The translations under genes and the position numbers were made by a program. From NCBI GenBank assembly GCA_011800155.1, contig CM022378.1, positions 1,178,001-1,242,000 of the forward strand: a stretch of 64,000 bases of DNA, read 5' to 3'. Below are positions 12,217-23,068 of the stretch, in pieces. Each line of letters opens with the position of its first letter. Position 1 is the stretch's first letter. The notes under the pieces were generated by a model, which was not told the DNA's origin, searched no databases, and was given only the letters and a program-made list of their open reading frames with translations. The stretch is from Flammulina velutipes (Eukaryota; Basidiomycota; Agaricomycetes; Agaricales; Physalacriaceae).

Positions 12217-14915
12217 ATGTCCACCATGTCCACCGTAAAGTCTTTCTCCCTAGCCGAAGGTCGGTATGATGCCCGCGTGTTTGAACTTGAACTGAGCCCA
12301 TAGAACAGTCGATGCAATCCTATGTGGCCCAGGTAGTCTCCTTGAGGTGGAAACACGTGTATGTCCTCTTGATGCCTATGAATTCGACTTGTTATCGAGA
12401 TCCCAGGTCATCGACGGACGAGTCCAACGCACATGGAAGAACCTCTGGCCATCTCTCCGCTCTTTCTGGCTATGGGCCCACCAAGAGCATGGCCACAAAA
12501 CATGCATCGTGTTCGAAGGACGGAGATACTCCTATGAAGAAGCCTTCATCGAATCCTTGAAATGCGCCACAATTCTCCGGGACATATACGGCGTGAAGAA
12601 AGGTGCGTTATTCCCCGACTCGGACGTCTCAAGGGATGAAATCGGCATTTAGGAGATCGAGTAGCTATCTGCTCGCGCAATTACGCAAGCTACTTTACCG
12701 TCTTTTGGGCCTGTCGTGAGTGTAGCGCAAAGCCACTATTTATCCGGGTATCTGACACAGTACAGACTTGCTGGGTGCAGTCTCCGCGCTTATCAATGCG
12801 TGAGTCCAATACTAGATTGGCACTAACTTCCTTGATCACTAATCATCGCAATGATCAGCCTTTTACCACCAGAGCCCCTCAAGCACTGTCTAACAATCAC
12901 CGATTGCAAACTTGTTATTTTTGATCCTGAACGGGCAGATATGATGGAGGGCGATGCACTCACTCATTTCGACAGTAGATTCCTAGTCATAGAGAGCCAG
13001 GAAGGCAAGGGTTCCTGGGCTGGAATGGACAACCTTTCAGATCTAATGCGTCAACATCACGGAGAGACCCAAACGATCTTGACAGACGATCCTAACGTCT
13101 TACCAGAAGACAACGCGACGATTATATTCACTTCAGGAACTACGGGTCTTCCGAGTGAGTTTCCAGTCCAGGCAAAACATATGGAAAACTCACTCGATGA
13201 TGTGTACAGAGGGTGTACTCAGCTCTCAAAGAGCATTCCTGTCTAATATCTTCAACGTGAGTCTTTAGTTGCTCTAATGCTAAGCTTGTGGTCTGAAAGT
13301 TTCCATAGGTAGCCTCGAGCTCCGGAAGAGACATGGTTCGGCGTGGTGAGAGTTTCCCTCCTCCACCTCCTCCTGCAGATGCACCTCAGAGGGCAGCTTT
13401 GTTGTCTACACCACTCTTCCATGTCACTGCTACAGCAGTGTTGGTTAGTCTCCTTAACTCAGAAGTTGACATGTACTCACCAGCTGCAGTTGAACGCTAC
13501 ATTTCTCGGGTTCAAAGTCGTCTGTCTGCGCAAGTGGGAAGCTAAAGCAGCTTTGAGGTATGGTCGCTAGTACGACCATCTGAGTCGGACACTAATCTTT
13601 ATCTTCAGGTTGATCAAAGAAGAGAATGTAGTCCTCCTTGGCGCGTACGTTGAGCCACCAACAACTTGTAGAATGGTGCTAACTCATCCATACTCAATAG
13701 AGTCCCATCAGTGGTGACGGACCTTGTCGACCTGACCCATGATACAAGCGATAAGTTACCAGTGGAGGTAATCATATACGGAGGCGCACCTGTCGCCGAA
13801 GCATTATCCAAGAGGGCAAGAAAGGCATTTCCGACTACAACTATGTAAGCCACCGTTCAAAGGGCCTGTGTCGCGGTAATCTCAGGACCGTAAATCAGAG
13901 GACAGGGATATGGACTCACGGAGACGAACGCTGGCACGATCGCATTTGGTGAGGGTCTTCGAAGGACTCACTACCAAAGTCCTAACACCTTTTCTAGCCG
14001 GTCTGGATTTCGAACTTCGTCCCACCAGCACGTAGGTTCCATCTTTCACCCAAAGCATTGACGATGAATAGCATTCCAGAGGAAACGCCCTCCCTACGAA
14101 TGACGTGTTAGTCATGAAGGGTGACACCCAAGTCCCTCCCAATGTTGTCGGAGAAATTTGGCTTCGAGGGCCAAACATCATGAAGGGCTATTGGGCAGAT
14201 CAAGGTGAGTAGTAAGCTGTAGGTAACCTCGGAAGCCCGATGCTGATTAAGGCGTAGAAGCAACTGACATGGTATGTGAGGTGTTGAATAGGACGATCAA
14301 CCACTGCTCACCTGTCATCCTAGGTCCTGACAAAGGATAGCTGGTTCAAAACAGGCGACCTCGGCTATATCGACGAAGAAGGCTTCGTTTATGTCAAAGA
14401 CCGAATCAAGGATATTATCATTCGCGGCGGAGAGAACATCGCGAGTCGGCACTTTCTCCATCCTGAGCGTCGTCTAATTAATATCAATGGTTAGCCTTCT
14501 GTCACAGTGGAAAACGCCCTCTATAATGAGCTGGGGGTCCTGGAGGCTGCTGCTATCGGGGTACCTGATGAACGCCTGGGGGAGTTGGTAACCGCAATGG
14601 TGACATTGAAAGATGGATACGAGGGTCGGGTGACGGAAGAGTCGCTGATGAAGATTGCTAAACAGACGTGAGTTATCCGTTCTTTGCCTCTTCTATATCT
14701 CATTTGATCAGGTTGCCTCGATTCGCGGTGCCAGTGATGATCCTAATCGTGCAAGAATTCGGCAAGCATTGCGTTCAGTGTATGATGTTGAAACTGATAT
14801 AGTGCATGTAGAGCACACTCAGTCCAAGAAGATAAACAAGAGGAGATTGAGAGACATGGCAAGAGAAAAATGGCAGCAGAGAAAGCAGGCTGGTCGGATG
14901 GACGGGAAGATGTGA
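12217..14915 (+). CDS. acyl-CoA synthetase / AMP-dependent ligase
   Basis: Adenylate-forming enzyme of about 585 residues, expected to activate a fatty or aryl acid via an acyl-AMP intermediate and load it on CoA. Start: ATG at 12217 (a second at 12226), [14 protein letters not shown]. Key motifs in order: [14 protein letters not shown] (ATP-binding loop, interrupted by an intron after LP), [54 protein letters not shown], and C-terminal [12 protein letters not shown], which supplies the usual catalytic Lys region. About 19 exons are needed. Two junctions work only with GC-AG introns: 14441-14494 ([12 protein letters not shown]) and 14762-14811 (QEF|EHTQSKK). With these the gene is open from start to stop; without them it looks falsely broken. 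It converges on LSM6, with only 17 bp between stop codons. Confidence 0.85.
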
Positions 14916-14932
14916 AGACGACAAGAACATGT

Positions 14933-15320
14933 TTATAGAGTTTCTGCCGCAGATATGTACAGAACTATGGCCTGGTCAACCAACAGATAGGTTGAAGGAA
15001 GACTAAACGTACCATTGTTACCACGAATGAAGCTGTCGCCGTACCGATTCGTGATCCTCCCATTCGTATGCTCTTCCGTCTGCTCAAGGGCTATGTTCAT
15101 GTAACCATCCAAACAAGAGAGCACACCTAGAAGTCGCGTGAACAATAAATATCAATAAAGTTTGTTTAGACGCACCACGATAATCTACGCCAGATGTTAG
15201 TCGAACTATAACGCGTTTCCCTACTACGCCCTTCAAGAAGTCCGTTGGCGATCCTGTGTGCACTTGCGCAGGCGCTTGCGTCGGTGGCGGCGACGTCTCT
15301 GCAGGAGGACTTTCGTCCAT
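14933..15320 (-). CDS. LSM6: U6 snRNA-associated Sm-like protein LSm6
   Basis: Sm-fold subunit of the Lsm heteroheptamers that bind U6 snRNA in the nucleus and promote mRNA decapping in the cytoplasm. Three exons. After a short Pro-rich N-terminal extension (about 25 residues, MDESPPAETSPPP...) the Sm1 motif reads PTDFLKGVVGKRVIVRLTSG, VDYRGVLSCLDGYMNIALEQ and TEEHTNGRITNRYGDSFIRG, and Sm2 is NNVLYIS, ending AAETL. Introns fall after DYRG and within NN|V. Total length about 98 residues against roughly 80 for the usual protein; the excess is the N-terminal tail. It converges on the acyl-CoA ligase gene. Confidence 0.93.
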
Positions 15321-15383
15321 GATGGTAAGAAAGCAAGAATATTTTCTATTATTTTTACATTTACCACGTGGGACATGAACATA

Positions 15384-16135
15384 TTACTGTGGCGACGATT
15401 CAAACAAAAAATCGCTCCGCATAGTGTACTTGTACCCATCTGACACCTCTTCACCGCTATGAATTAACATTCTTTGCTGGAAGAGAAGTACCCGGCCGAC
15501 CTTGGGCTCAACATCCAAAAAATGCTTTTTGTTTGCCGTCCAAAAGCGTGTGCAGCCACCCTTCAGTTTGGTATCCAAAGCGTCTTTGGACACGTCCTTA
15601 TCTGTGAGATAGAGGTGCAGAGTCACGAAGGACTTCAAGTCTCCCACCTCGACGAGCCCGTCGCAGTGCTGTTTGAAGTAATGCCCAGGCCCGTAGCGCA
15701 AGAAGCTTAGACGTGGATTCACACTGATGAGTGTTAGACCGAGTACCATAAACGAGGAAGTATAGCCTACCTGTGTAGTTTCCACGTTGGTCCTTGCTTC
15801 CGTCCAACCTTTCCCGTAACGCCGGCCCATCGACCTTGAGGCTCAATGCTATCAAGTTCCTCAACAAAGGGCTTCAACCTCTGAAATATCTTGTCAGCGG
15901 CCTCTTCGTCAATTCGCACAATCCTCTGGCTGTGCCGGAATTCGGAATGGACGCTATCCGGTCGCTCTGCCGATACCCCAGCCATCTGCCATCCACCAGG
16001 AGTCGTCGAGGCCAAATCAACAAGAGCCTGACATTCTTCGGGGGTGAACGCATCATCGATGATTTTAGCGTAAAATCCAGTGTACGCCGACGTCAGATCC
16101 GTGGAGGCGAAGTCGACCAGGTTGGATGAAGGCAT
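15384..16135 (-). CDS. prolyl 4-hydroxylase-like 2OG-Fe(II) oxygenase
   Basis: Two exons, complement(join(15384..15723, 15771..16135)), 234 residues. The protein has the double-stranded beta-helix layout of P4Hc-domain dioxygenases, which use Fe(II), 2-oxoglutarate and O2. The iron ligands are visible as HCDG (His-x-Asp, in GHYFKQHCDG) and the distal His of LIHSGEEV, followed by an Arg in YTMRSDFLF that would bind 2-oxoglutarate. The N-terminal half starts MPSSNLVDFAST and contains the conserved-looking DDAFTPEECQALVDLA. There is no signal peptide, so a cytosolic or nuclear substrate is likely; the substrate is unknown. Confidence 0.85.
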
Positions 16136-16552
16136 CGTGGTGATTTGGAGCGCTCAATGTAGTACAGCGCGCTCGGCGGTCCTTGAGCTTTAAGAGGGAA
16201 AGAAACGTTGCAATACGCGAGTAAAAGGCTCTAATTCCATTGGTCATCCTGAGTCAAAGATTGGTAGCACACTGAGTCCCAATGATTCGTTGGTGACAAT
16301 AGAAACAGGATCTGGAAAAAGACGGGGATATGATTTGAATGCAGACTGAGAGAAGGCAACGCTGCACATACATTATCAGTGGACAAATAATTATGATCGC
16401 AAGAGGTAAGAGTCGACTTGAAGGGTTCCCACGCTTGTGAACGGCGGAAGTATGCATCAAACGAATTACACAAACTAAATCAGACCAACATGCATGATGA
16501 TAGAGTGTTGGATGTGTATCGTTGAAAGGGAGAGAGTATTTTTGAAAGACGA
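16136..16552. other. intergenic
   Basis: Upstream region of the 2OG oxygenase and downstream region of the ubiquitin-domain gene. No coding pattern or motif recognised. Confidence 0.4.
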
Positions 16553-18020
16553 TCAATAAATGAGGCTTGAAATCTCCATGCCTCCCCACTCAAGAACCCG
16601 GAACAGCCCAGCGTCATTCTGTCTGTTACGATCCGGAACACCCACAATCTCCCTCCACATCTCAACAGGCTCCGACGCTCTCGCGCTCGCGCTCATCCAC
16701 ATGTCGACTTCATCGCTGCACACGCGCCTGAAAACCATGAAAACGCGCGTAACGACGTCAGGAGCCGGGACAATGTCGAGACGCGCGGCCTTGCTGTACG
16801 ACTCTTGAGGGACGAATCGGAGAAGAACGTAATCGTGTTTGAGGAATGAAGGAAGCCAATATCTAGGAGAGGTCAGATGGAGTTTAACCCTAGCCAATAA
16901 TGGAGAACACATACGTTATGAAAGACGTCCTAGCTTCAGTATCGAGTCCTAGTGCGAAAAGTGCACGATCCAAATATGTTGTCACTGATGAGACGGGAAG
17001 GAGGACACTGTCCGTCTCGTTGAATGAGCAACGGGATGGCCGGAAAATGTCCACAGCACTAAGAGAAGGCGAAGGAGGGGGAGAAAGCCGCTCCGTAATC
17101 CCGGTGTTCGTTCTAAATTGAGATGAGAAGTGAATTAAATCGGAAAGATAATGGTACATACAACGCCTCCCAATAGAGATAGCTCACGTCCAAACCGGTT
17201 TTGGTCTCCGTTAGTGAGCCGTCTGCATGAGTTCGGACGTGCCAGACGATCCTCGCCGTCGCCGTCCCTCAAAATTTTCGGTGGGGAGATAGGGTAGACA
17301 GCGGAGAATGACCAATCGCGGGCGAGAGCGACTCGCACCGTCGCTTCAATATCCTGCGGACTGCGCAGATAGATTACTGGTTTGTCCCCCCTCAGTTTCA
17401 AAACTAGGTGAAGCGTGGAATCCGTCCGTATATTGTAATCGCTCAGAGTCCGGTCATCTTCAAGTTGACATCCTGCGAAAATGAGTCTTTGGTGATCAGG
17501 AGGTATCCCTTCTCGATCTTGTATACGGGCTTTGACGTTCTCTATCGTGTCCCTACTTTCACTTGTGAGTGTGATAAGTTTTCCCGTCAGGGTTCTGACG
17601 TAGATAGTAAACTCGTCGGAGGGCCGTCCTGATGCAGTCGCTTGGACACGGGACAGTGTCTGTTGGCGATTCCGAAAACCAAGATTGCCAGAAACAACAA
17701 TGATAACTAGCTCTTTGATTTCGACATCCGTACGAATATAGTGCCAGGAGGATGGCATAATGGTCACTGGTTTCCCACCAGAGATCGCGAGATCAGATGT
17801 TTGGAAGTCAAAGGAAAGGCGAGCCTGCTTGAGCTCAGGAAAAAGGCGGCGTGCAAAGTCAGTGGCCCACTTGAGACAAACATATACATATGTCAATTTT
17901 GAGGTCGGTTGTTGGCGATGCACTAACCTGGTAGCTAGATCCCAACACATCGTTTCGAGCCACTAACTTACGGTTTTCGTCCTTACGAATGATGAGTATG
18001 CCCTTCGTCGTGTTTGACAT
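16553..18020 (-). CDS. ubiquitin-domain protein, possible frameshift
   Basis: Start ATG at 18018-18020 ([15 protein letters not shown]), first intron 17870-17927. After about 120 residues a ubiquitin fold follows ([15 protein letters not shown] ... QRLIFAG ... [10 protein letters not shown]). Compared with ubiquitin, the K48 site is Cys, K63 is Thr and the terminal Gly-Gly is Gly-Asp, so it cannot be processed or conjugated as ubiquitin. The domain runs straight into a C-terminal region ([16 protein letters not shown]... WSFSAVYP) known to me from other agaricomycete ubiquitin-domain proteins. Near 17262-17278 the frame carrying [10 protein letters not shown] does not continue into the next coding frame ([20 protein letters not shown]); no GT donor lies between them. 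Downstream exons ([32 protein letters not shown]) splice well to the stop at 16553. Function unknown. Confidence 0.65.
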
Positions 18021-18513
18021 GTTTCTGGAGAGTTGAAGGAGCTGTATAGCTGAAGAGCGACGGTAGCAGGTGGGGGTCAATGGCAGGCGATTCAGAAGGT
18101 ACTTACCCAAGTCCAGTTCTTTAGGCGCCGAGGAAGGTTATTTCACGTCAGGTGTAGGTTATCTGGTCCGCACCTCATATAGAAAGGTTCCGACGTGAGC
18201 ACTGACAGTGGTAGTCGAATTGGCCAGACAGAGTTAACTTCTGTCACTAATTGCCCCAGTCCATATTGAGTAACATTCTCTCCATGGGATGAAGCACACG
18301 TCAGTAAGTCATCTTGCATTCAGCGTCTTACATCGAGCAGATGGTGGTTATTTGTAGAGATGGTCGGGAGAAATCGGGAACGGCGGATCAATTTGATGCG
18401 CCACACTTCGACTACGTATAAGCATTATTAATCCTCTTCTAGGACTTCCACTCCCTTCATTAGTACTAAGTACCTACTACCCAGAGCACATTCAGCATTA
18501 ACCATTCGATACT
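18021..18513. other. promoter region interrupted by Ngaro element
   Basis: Upstream DNA of the ubiquitin-domain gene, ending at the 3' edge of the retrotransposon. Together with 24369-24652 it would form one divergent intergenic region if the element were removed. Confidence 0.45.
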
Positions 18514-18783
18514 ACCAAGCTAAGCTCGAGAGGGAAGGCGTGAGGAGAATGGAGAGAACAACAGGATACGGGACACGTATACTGCGGGTGTGGGGGTGAG
18601 GACTTCGACAGCGGAAAGGGCAAGAGCAAAGAGGGGAGGAAGACCGGAACCGGAACTGGGTCAAGAGACGCGACCACGTGTTCGGGAACTCCTCTGCTCG
18701 AAGATGCCAGTGAGTAAGCTGCCGAAGAACTCAGGAGGTGGCTGACTGGACACGGTGGGATACGAACCGTATCCAACCAACCA
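18514..18783 (-). repeat. Ngaro split repeat B2 (3' terminal)
   Basis: 270-bp copy matching 19013-19282 with one difference found by eye (ttc against ttt near 18605). It forms the 3' end of the element and is separated from A2 by 27 bp of unshared sequence (18784-18810). Confidence 0.85.
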
Positions 18784-18810
18784 CCCCATAGAGGAGTAGG
18801 CGGGATGGGA

Positions 18811-19013
18811 CAAAGAAAATCTGAGCTCGAGCGACGTCTTGAGCGTTGGAGGCGAAGATGAGGAAAGCGGACGCGTCGCGTCCGAAAGCGGGTTGCACCC
18901 GAAAGTAGTAACTACGTGACTAATAAATAAAAGTGCCTTCTACCTACATCGATAGCTTGGCCCTACACCAATTCAGCGACGCTCGTTCCTCGCGCCTTGA
19001 ATTGGTGGTTCCA
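18811..19013 (-). repeat. Ngaro split repeat A2 (internal)
   Basis: 203-bp copy identical by eye to the 5' terminal repeat at 24166-24368. It abuts B1, sharing a base or two at the ggttcca/accaag junction, as expected if a circular intermediate joins the element ends. Confidence 0.85.
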
Positions 19014-19282
19014 CCAAGCTAAGCTCGAGAGGGAAGGCGTGAGGAGAATGGAGAGAACAACAGGATACGGGACACGTATACTGCGGGTGTGGGGGTGAGG
19101 ACTTTGACAGCGGAAAGGGCAAGAGCAAAGAGGGGAGGAAGACCGGAACCGGAACTGGGTCAAGAGACGCGACCACGTGTTCGGGAACTCCTCTGCTCGA
19201 AGATGCCAGTGAGTAAGCTGCCGAAGAACTCAGGAGGTGGCTGACTGGACACGGTGGGATACGAACCGTATCCAACCAACCA
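19013..19282 (-). repeat. Ngaro split repeat B1 (internal)
   Basis: 270-bp copy of the 3' terminal repeat B2, placed just downstream of the recombinase gene in the element's orientation. Beyond its inner edge (about 19283-19310) lies a short palindromic stretch. Confidence 0.8.
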
Positions 19283-19395
19283 TCCTCGGAGCAACAGCTC
19301 CCCGACGGATGGATACACAGTTCGTATCCCAGCCCCCACACCAGAGTTGATGCGACGAAAGGAAAGGGAGGGTCCCAAAGAGTAGTTAAAGTTGG

Positions 19396-20752
19396 CTACA
19401 TAAGCATGTCTTTGGAGATCTTGTTACTTAAACGGAAAGCCTCCAGCCTCTGCTGGAGGTCTGATATACGTGACTGGTCATACGAGCGGGAGATCATGGA
19501 AGGGATGAGAGATTCTAAGCGACGCCAATAAATAAGGAAGGCCAGTGATTTCCATCTGCCCAGCTTTGCCACGGTCTCGGGCGGGACACCTGCGAGCAAG
19601 AGCTCTGTTGCGCCTCCTGGCCGGAAGCTATGTCCATGGATGAAATCGAGCCCAAGTGGCGCCCAAACTTCGTGACACCGATCCAAGAACCACTTCTTGG
19701 TCATAGGCGCCCAGCCACCATTGGAGGTTTGAAAGGCAAAGAAGGGAGCCGACGCTGGCACCTCCCGGTTGTGGGTGAGGTGTGAACGGATGGCAGAGAC
19801 GGCATTGAGGATGGGATGGGACGTGAAGGATAGGTCGGCCCCAGCTTCCCTCTCCATCTTTCCCCAAGGTATGTGCAGGTGGGCGGATTCCGTCCCGGAG
19901 CGCTGGGAGCGAAAGGTAATATCAATGTCTCTGGTGACATGGAGACGTGGGGAGAACTTGGAGAGGGAGGGGACGGTGAGCTCGCCAAGACGACAGCATC
20001 CCCAGAACGCGCAGAGTGCTACCGCATATACGGCAATGTCGAAGCAGTTGGTGAGCTGAAGGTGCGAACGCAGGGCAATAAGATGGTCGAGGGTTACTGG
20101 GTTGCGTGTAGGGCGAGAAGTGCGAGGGACCTTCTTAGATGCTGCGGTCTTCACCAGAGAGAGGAAGTCGTCGCCTCCATACCAGGGTGCGCGGTTGAGG
20201 GTGTGCCAAGCGTGAAGGCCAGTGAGCCATGCACCTGCAGTCTTGCCAGGTGTCTCCTTCTCGCAGGCCCAAGCGACAAAACCCTATAGGTCAATCAGAT
20301 CATGGAAAGGAGACGGTCGGGGGAAAAAAACTGCTCACTGTCAGCAGGGAAATAGACGCAGGCATGCGCTGCTCTTCAGAGACATTGCGCTCGTCACAGT
20401 ATTGATGAAAACGGAGAAGGCCAGCACCATACGTCTCCCGGGTGGACTGTTCAAGTGCTGACCGTGCGAGAGAAAGAATGGAAGATGCGTCACTCGGGAC
20501 GTCGGAGTATAGGGAGGAGTCGGCTGCAGCAGAATGTGGGGAGGTCCAGCAGAAAAGACGATCTGCAGCTGGGACGTGTGGTCTGAAAGGGGATGGTAAA
20601 ATTTCGCAGCCAGGTTTGGGCTTACGCGCTTTGCGGTCACTGGATGGCAGTCGCGGCGGAACTTTTGCCTCAGGCGGCTCCAGTTCCCTGACTCCAGACA
20701 CAGCTGCATCGTCGTGCGCTGTGGGAAATGAATGGGAAAACCTAGGACTCAA
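19396..20752 (-). CDS. Ngaro tyrosine recombinase (integrase)
   Basis: Integrates the element's circular DNA copy. Two exons split by a 55-bp intron at 20284-20338 (ISLLT|GFVAWACE), in frame. The N-terminal exon holds a Pro-rich lead and a SAM-like core-binding domain (STRETYGAGLLRFHQYC). The catalytic domain shows the first Arg (CCRLGEL), the HxxR box (HSFRPGGATELL), the Trp of GRW and the nucleophile candidate Tyr in FLIYWRR. No in-frame ATG exists in exon 1 ahead of the core-binding domain, and the RT stop codon lies just upstream at 20794. Translation therefore probably depends on splicing or another link to the upstream ORF; the exact 5' limit given here is only the open frame. Confidence 0.85.
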
Positions 20753-20793
20753 CGTGAGGAAAGGAGAGAGAGAAAAGGCTGAATGAAAAGCAC

Positions 20794-23068
20794 CTAAACA
20801 TAGCGCGAAATGAAGGGCATCAGCTCCTCTGGGAGCTCGAATGAGGTAGCCATACGGCTGGAAAGGGGACCCACATCTCCGCGAGAGATGGGGTCTGCTG
20901 GGTTTTTGGCAGACTCGATGTAAACAAGGGAAGGGAAAATGTTTCGGGACAGGAGGACAATGTCTGTTCGCTGAATGGAGAGGTTGATAGAGAGGTTAGG
21001 GCTCCTGCCTTTGCCGAATGCGCCAATAACTCCCTGGTTGTCTGAATGAATAGTGACAGATGCGTCTGAGATGTCTCGCTGCTCAAGCGTGTTGACGACG
21101 AACTCGACGGCAAGGCTCTCAAGCCAACCAATATGCCGCTCCCTCGACTGCCATCCCGGTGTGAGTACCCATGCGTCCCACTCGCCATCAACGAGGATGC
21201 CAATGCCCCAGTCTGTTGATGCGTCGACAAATATTTGCGCTGAGGAAAGAGGTGGAGCAGGAGAAAGGGATCGAAGGATATTTGGCTTGGAGAGCTCAAT
21301 CTCCCACCAGCGCAGGTCGTTGAAGAGGGAAAATGGTGGGAAACGGCGAGATGAAGGATGAGCATCTGCGAACGATGCAGCGAAGCGAAAGAGACGGGGC
21401 AGACGGGAGCGTCCCGACTTGTAAACGAAGCAGATATGCACCAATGAGCCTTGGAGGGAAAGAATGTCGTCGACAGGACAGGCGGCATGAGAGAAGAGAG
21501 AGATGAAGCGCTGGACACGCTTCAGGTACTTCAGACGCTTCACTTCGGGAAGACAGACTGTGCGGTCCTGGAGGTTCCACAGGAAACCAATGTACGTGAA
21601 AAAGTGAGCGAAGTCGGACCACTTCTCCGTGTGCCACGGGATCTGAAGGGAGGAAATGATGGCCTTGGCTGACTCCATGTCGTAGGAGAAGGCAAAAGTG
21701 CCATTGATGTTGCGGCGCAGCGGGAAGCGAAAAATGTTGAGGTCGTCAACCCACTTGACTGAAGGAGTGACCTCCTTAGCCTCCCAAATGTCCATGGCTG
21801 CGTTTGCAATGGATCCCGCATTGCTCTCCGAGGAGCGACACCCAAACGGGCATGCATGCTCGATGTAGAAACCTCGGGAGCCCTGCACGACGAAGTAGGG
21901 TTTGTGTGCAGGGAGAATCGGACACGTCCGATGGAACTTGGCAATATCCAGGGTCATCGCTTGAGCCCCTTCAGGTGCCGTGGAAATCTAGGAAAGAGGG
22001 AAAGAGGCGTCAGCGCCTGGGAAATAAAGGGAAATTGCAAAGGAAAGAGGGGAAAGCCATGCATAGTAGGCAATTGGGAAATGGGAAATGGGAAAATTGG
22101 GGAAAAGGCCTCACAATGCTAGCCACTTCCGAGGCAGAGCCAAAGCGAGTGGGGAAATTCTCGGGCTCAATGAAATCATTTGTCGCGGGGTGAAACTTGT
22201 CGCGTTTGGAAAGGTTACGGACGACCCTAAGCTTGGGAGGAAGACCGGGCCCCTGATCCTGCTCGTTGACAGAGATTGGTGAAGATTGGAAAGGGCCAAG
22301 AATTGCTTCGGCTTCGGATTGGGAGAATGGGCCGGACATGCGACTGTCAGAAACCTCATCGTCTAGGTATTGGTCTATGAAGGCAACATGTGACGGGTCG
22401 GAGGAGTAGTTGTTGAAGATCACAGTCTTTAGCAGGGGCGGGAAGGTGCCCATTGGGAAGCCATTTCGGAGTTTGTGAACAAGGTCTGGGTGCTGGTCCG
22501 TGAGATTGGTCTCGGCAAGAAGAGATTCGAAGGCGTCGGCACTGTATGGGGTCTGGATGCGATTGAAGATTTCCGGGTCAGAACTAGCAAAGGGAGTCGA
22601 TGCCGGGAAGGCAGGATTAAATGGGGCGGGCCATGCAGGACCAGGAGAACGCGTGGTGGTCGTTCTTGAGGCAGAAGGAGCAGAGGTGGACGATGGTAGT
22701 AACATGGGAGGCACATCTGCTCTTGACCGCGGCTGGGCCGCTGATGTTCCAACCCCCGCAGATTCGCTGTGCCAGTGTCTTGGACTGCATCCCGCGCTCG
22801 ACGAAGATGCAGACAGTGGGGCGTCCATTCTCGAAGGCTGAGAACGTGCAGGCCGAGATCCTGTGGCCCTTGCGCCCACAAATGAGGCAGATGTCCCTAG
22901 CTGGGTCCTGTGGTTGCCAAGAGGTCCCTGTGCGATATGCGTCCTGCTGTGATGAGGTACCTGGACGAAAGGAATCTTGCTGCGTGGCAGCGCCGGAACG
23001 AAAGTTGCGAAACCGAGATCCCGGAAATGAACCCGAGTCGGACTGAGGGTAGCGTTTCTTGTCCGCAT
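20794..23068 (-). CDS. Ngaro reverse transcriptase / RNase H
   Basis: Copies the element RNA. Two open blocks joined by a 127-bp intron at 21988-22114 (SASEVASI|ISTAPEGAQAM). The upstream block holds the RT fingers (PPKLRVVRNLSKRDKFHP). The downstream block has MTLDIAKFHRTCPI and the active-site VDDL (KWVDDLNIF, replacing the usual YxDD), then RNase H with its acidic residues in FVDASTDWG, SLAVEF and HSDNQGV, and a terminal NPADPISRG. The frame is open back to an ATG at 23066-23068, overlapping the end of Gag in another frame by about 450 nt. The true N-terminus and whether it is made by frameshifting or splicing are unknown. No methyltransferase domain is seen, as is usual for Ngaro. Confidence 0.88.

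Noticed and set aside
12217..14915. Acyl-CoA ligase as a pseudogene with several stop codons
   Set aside because: All apparent stops lie in introns once two GC-AG introns and about 16 GT-AG introns are removed; every conserved block is then in frame.
18514..19282. Repeats at 18.5-19.3 kb as LTRs or a tandem duplication
   Set aside because: The A/B order, with A also at 24.2 kb and a tyrosine recombinase gene inside, fits Ngaro split direct repeats, not LTRs.
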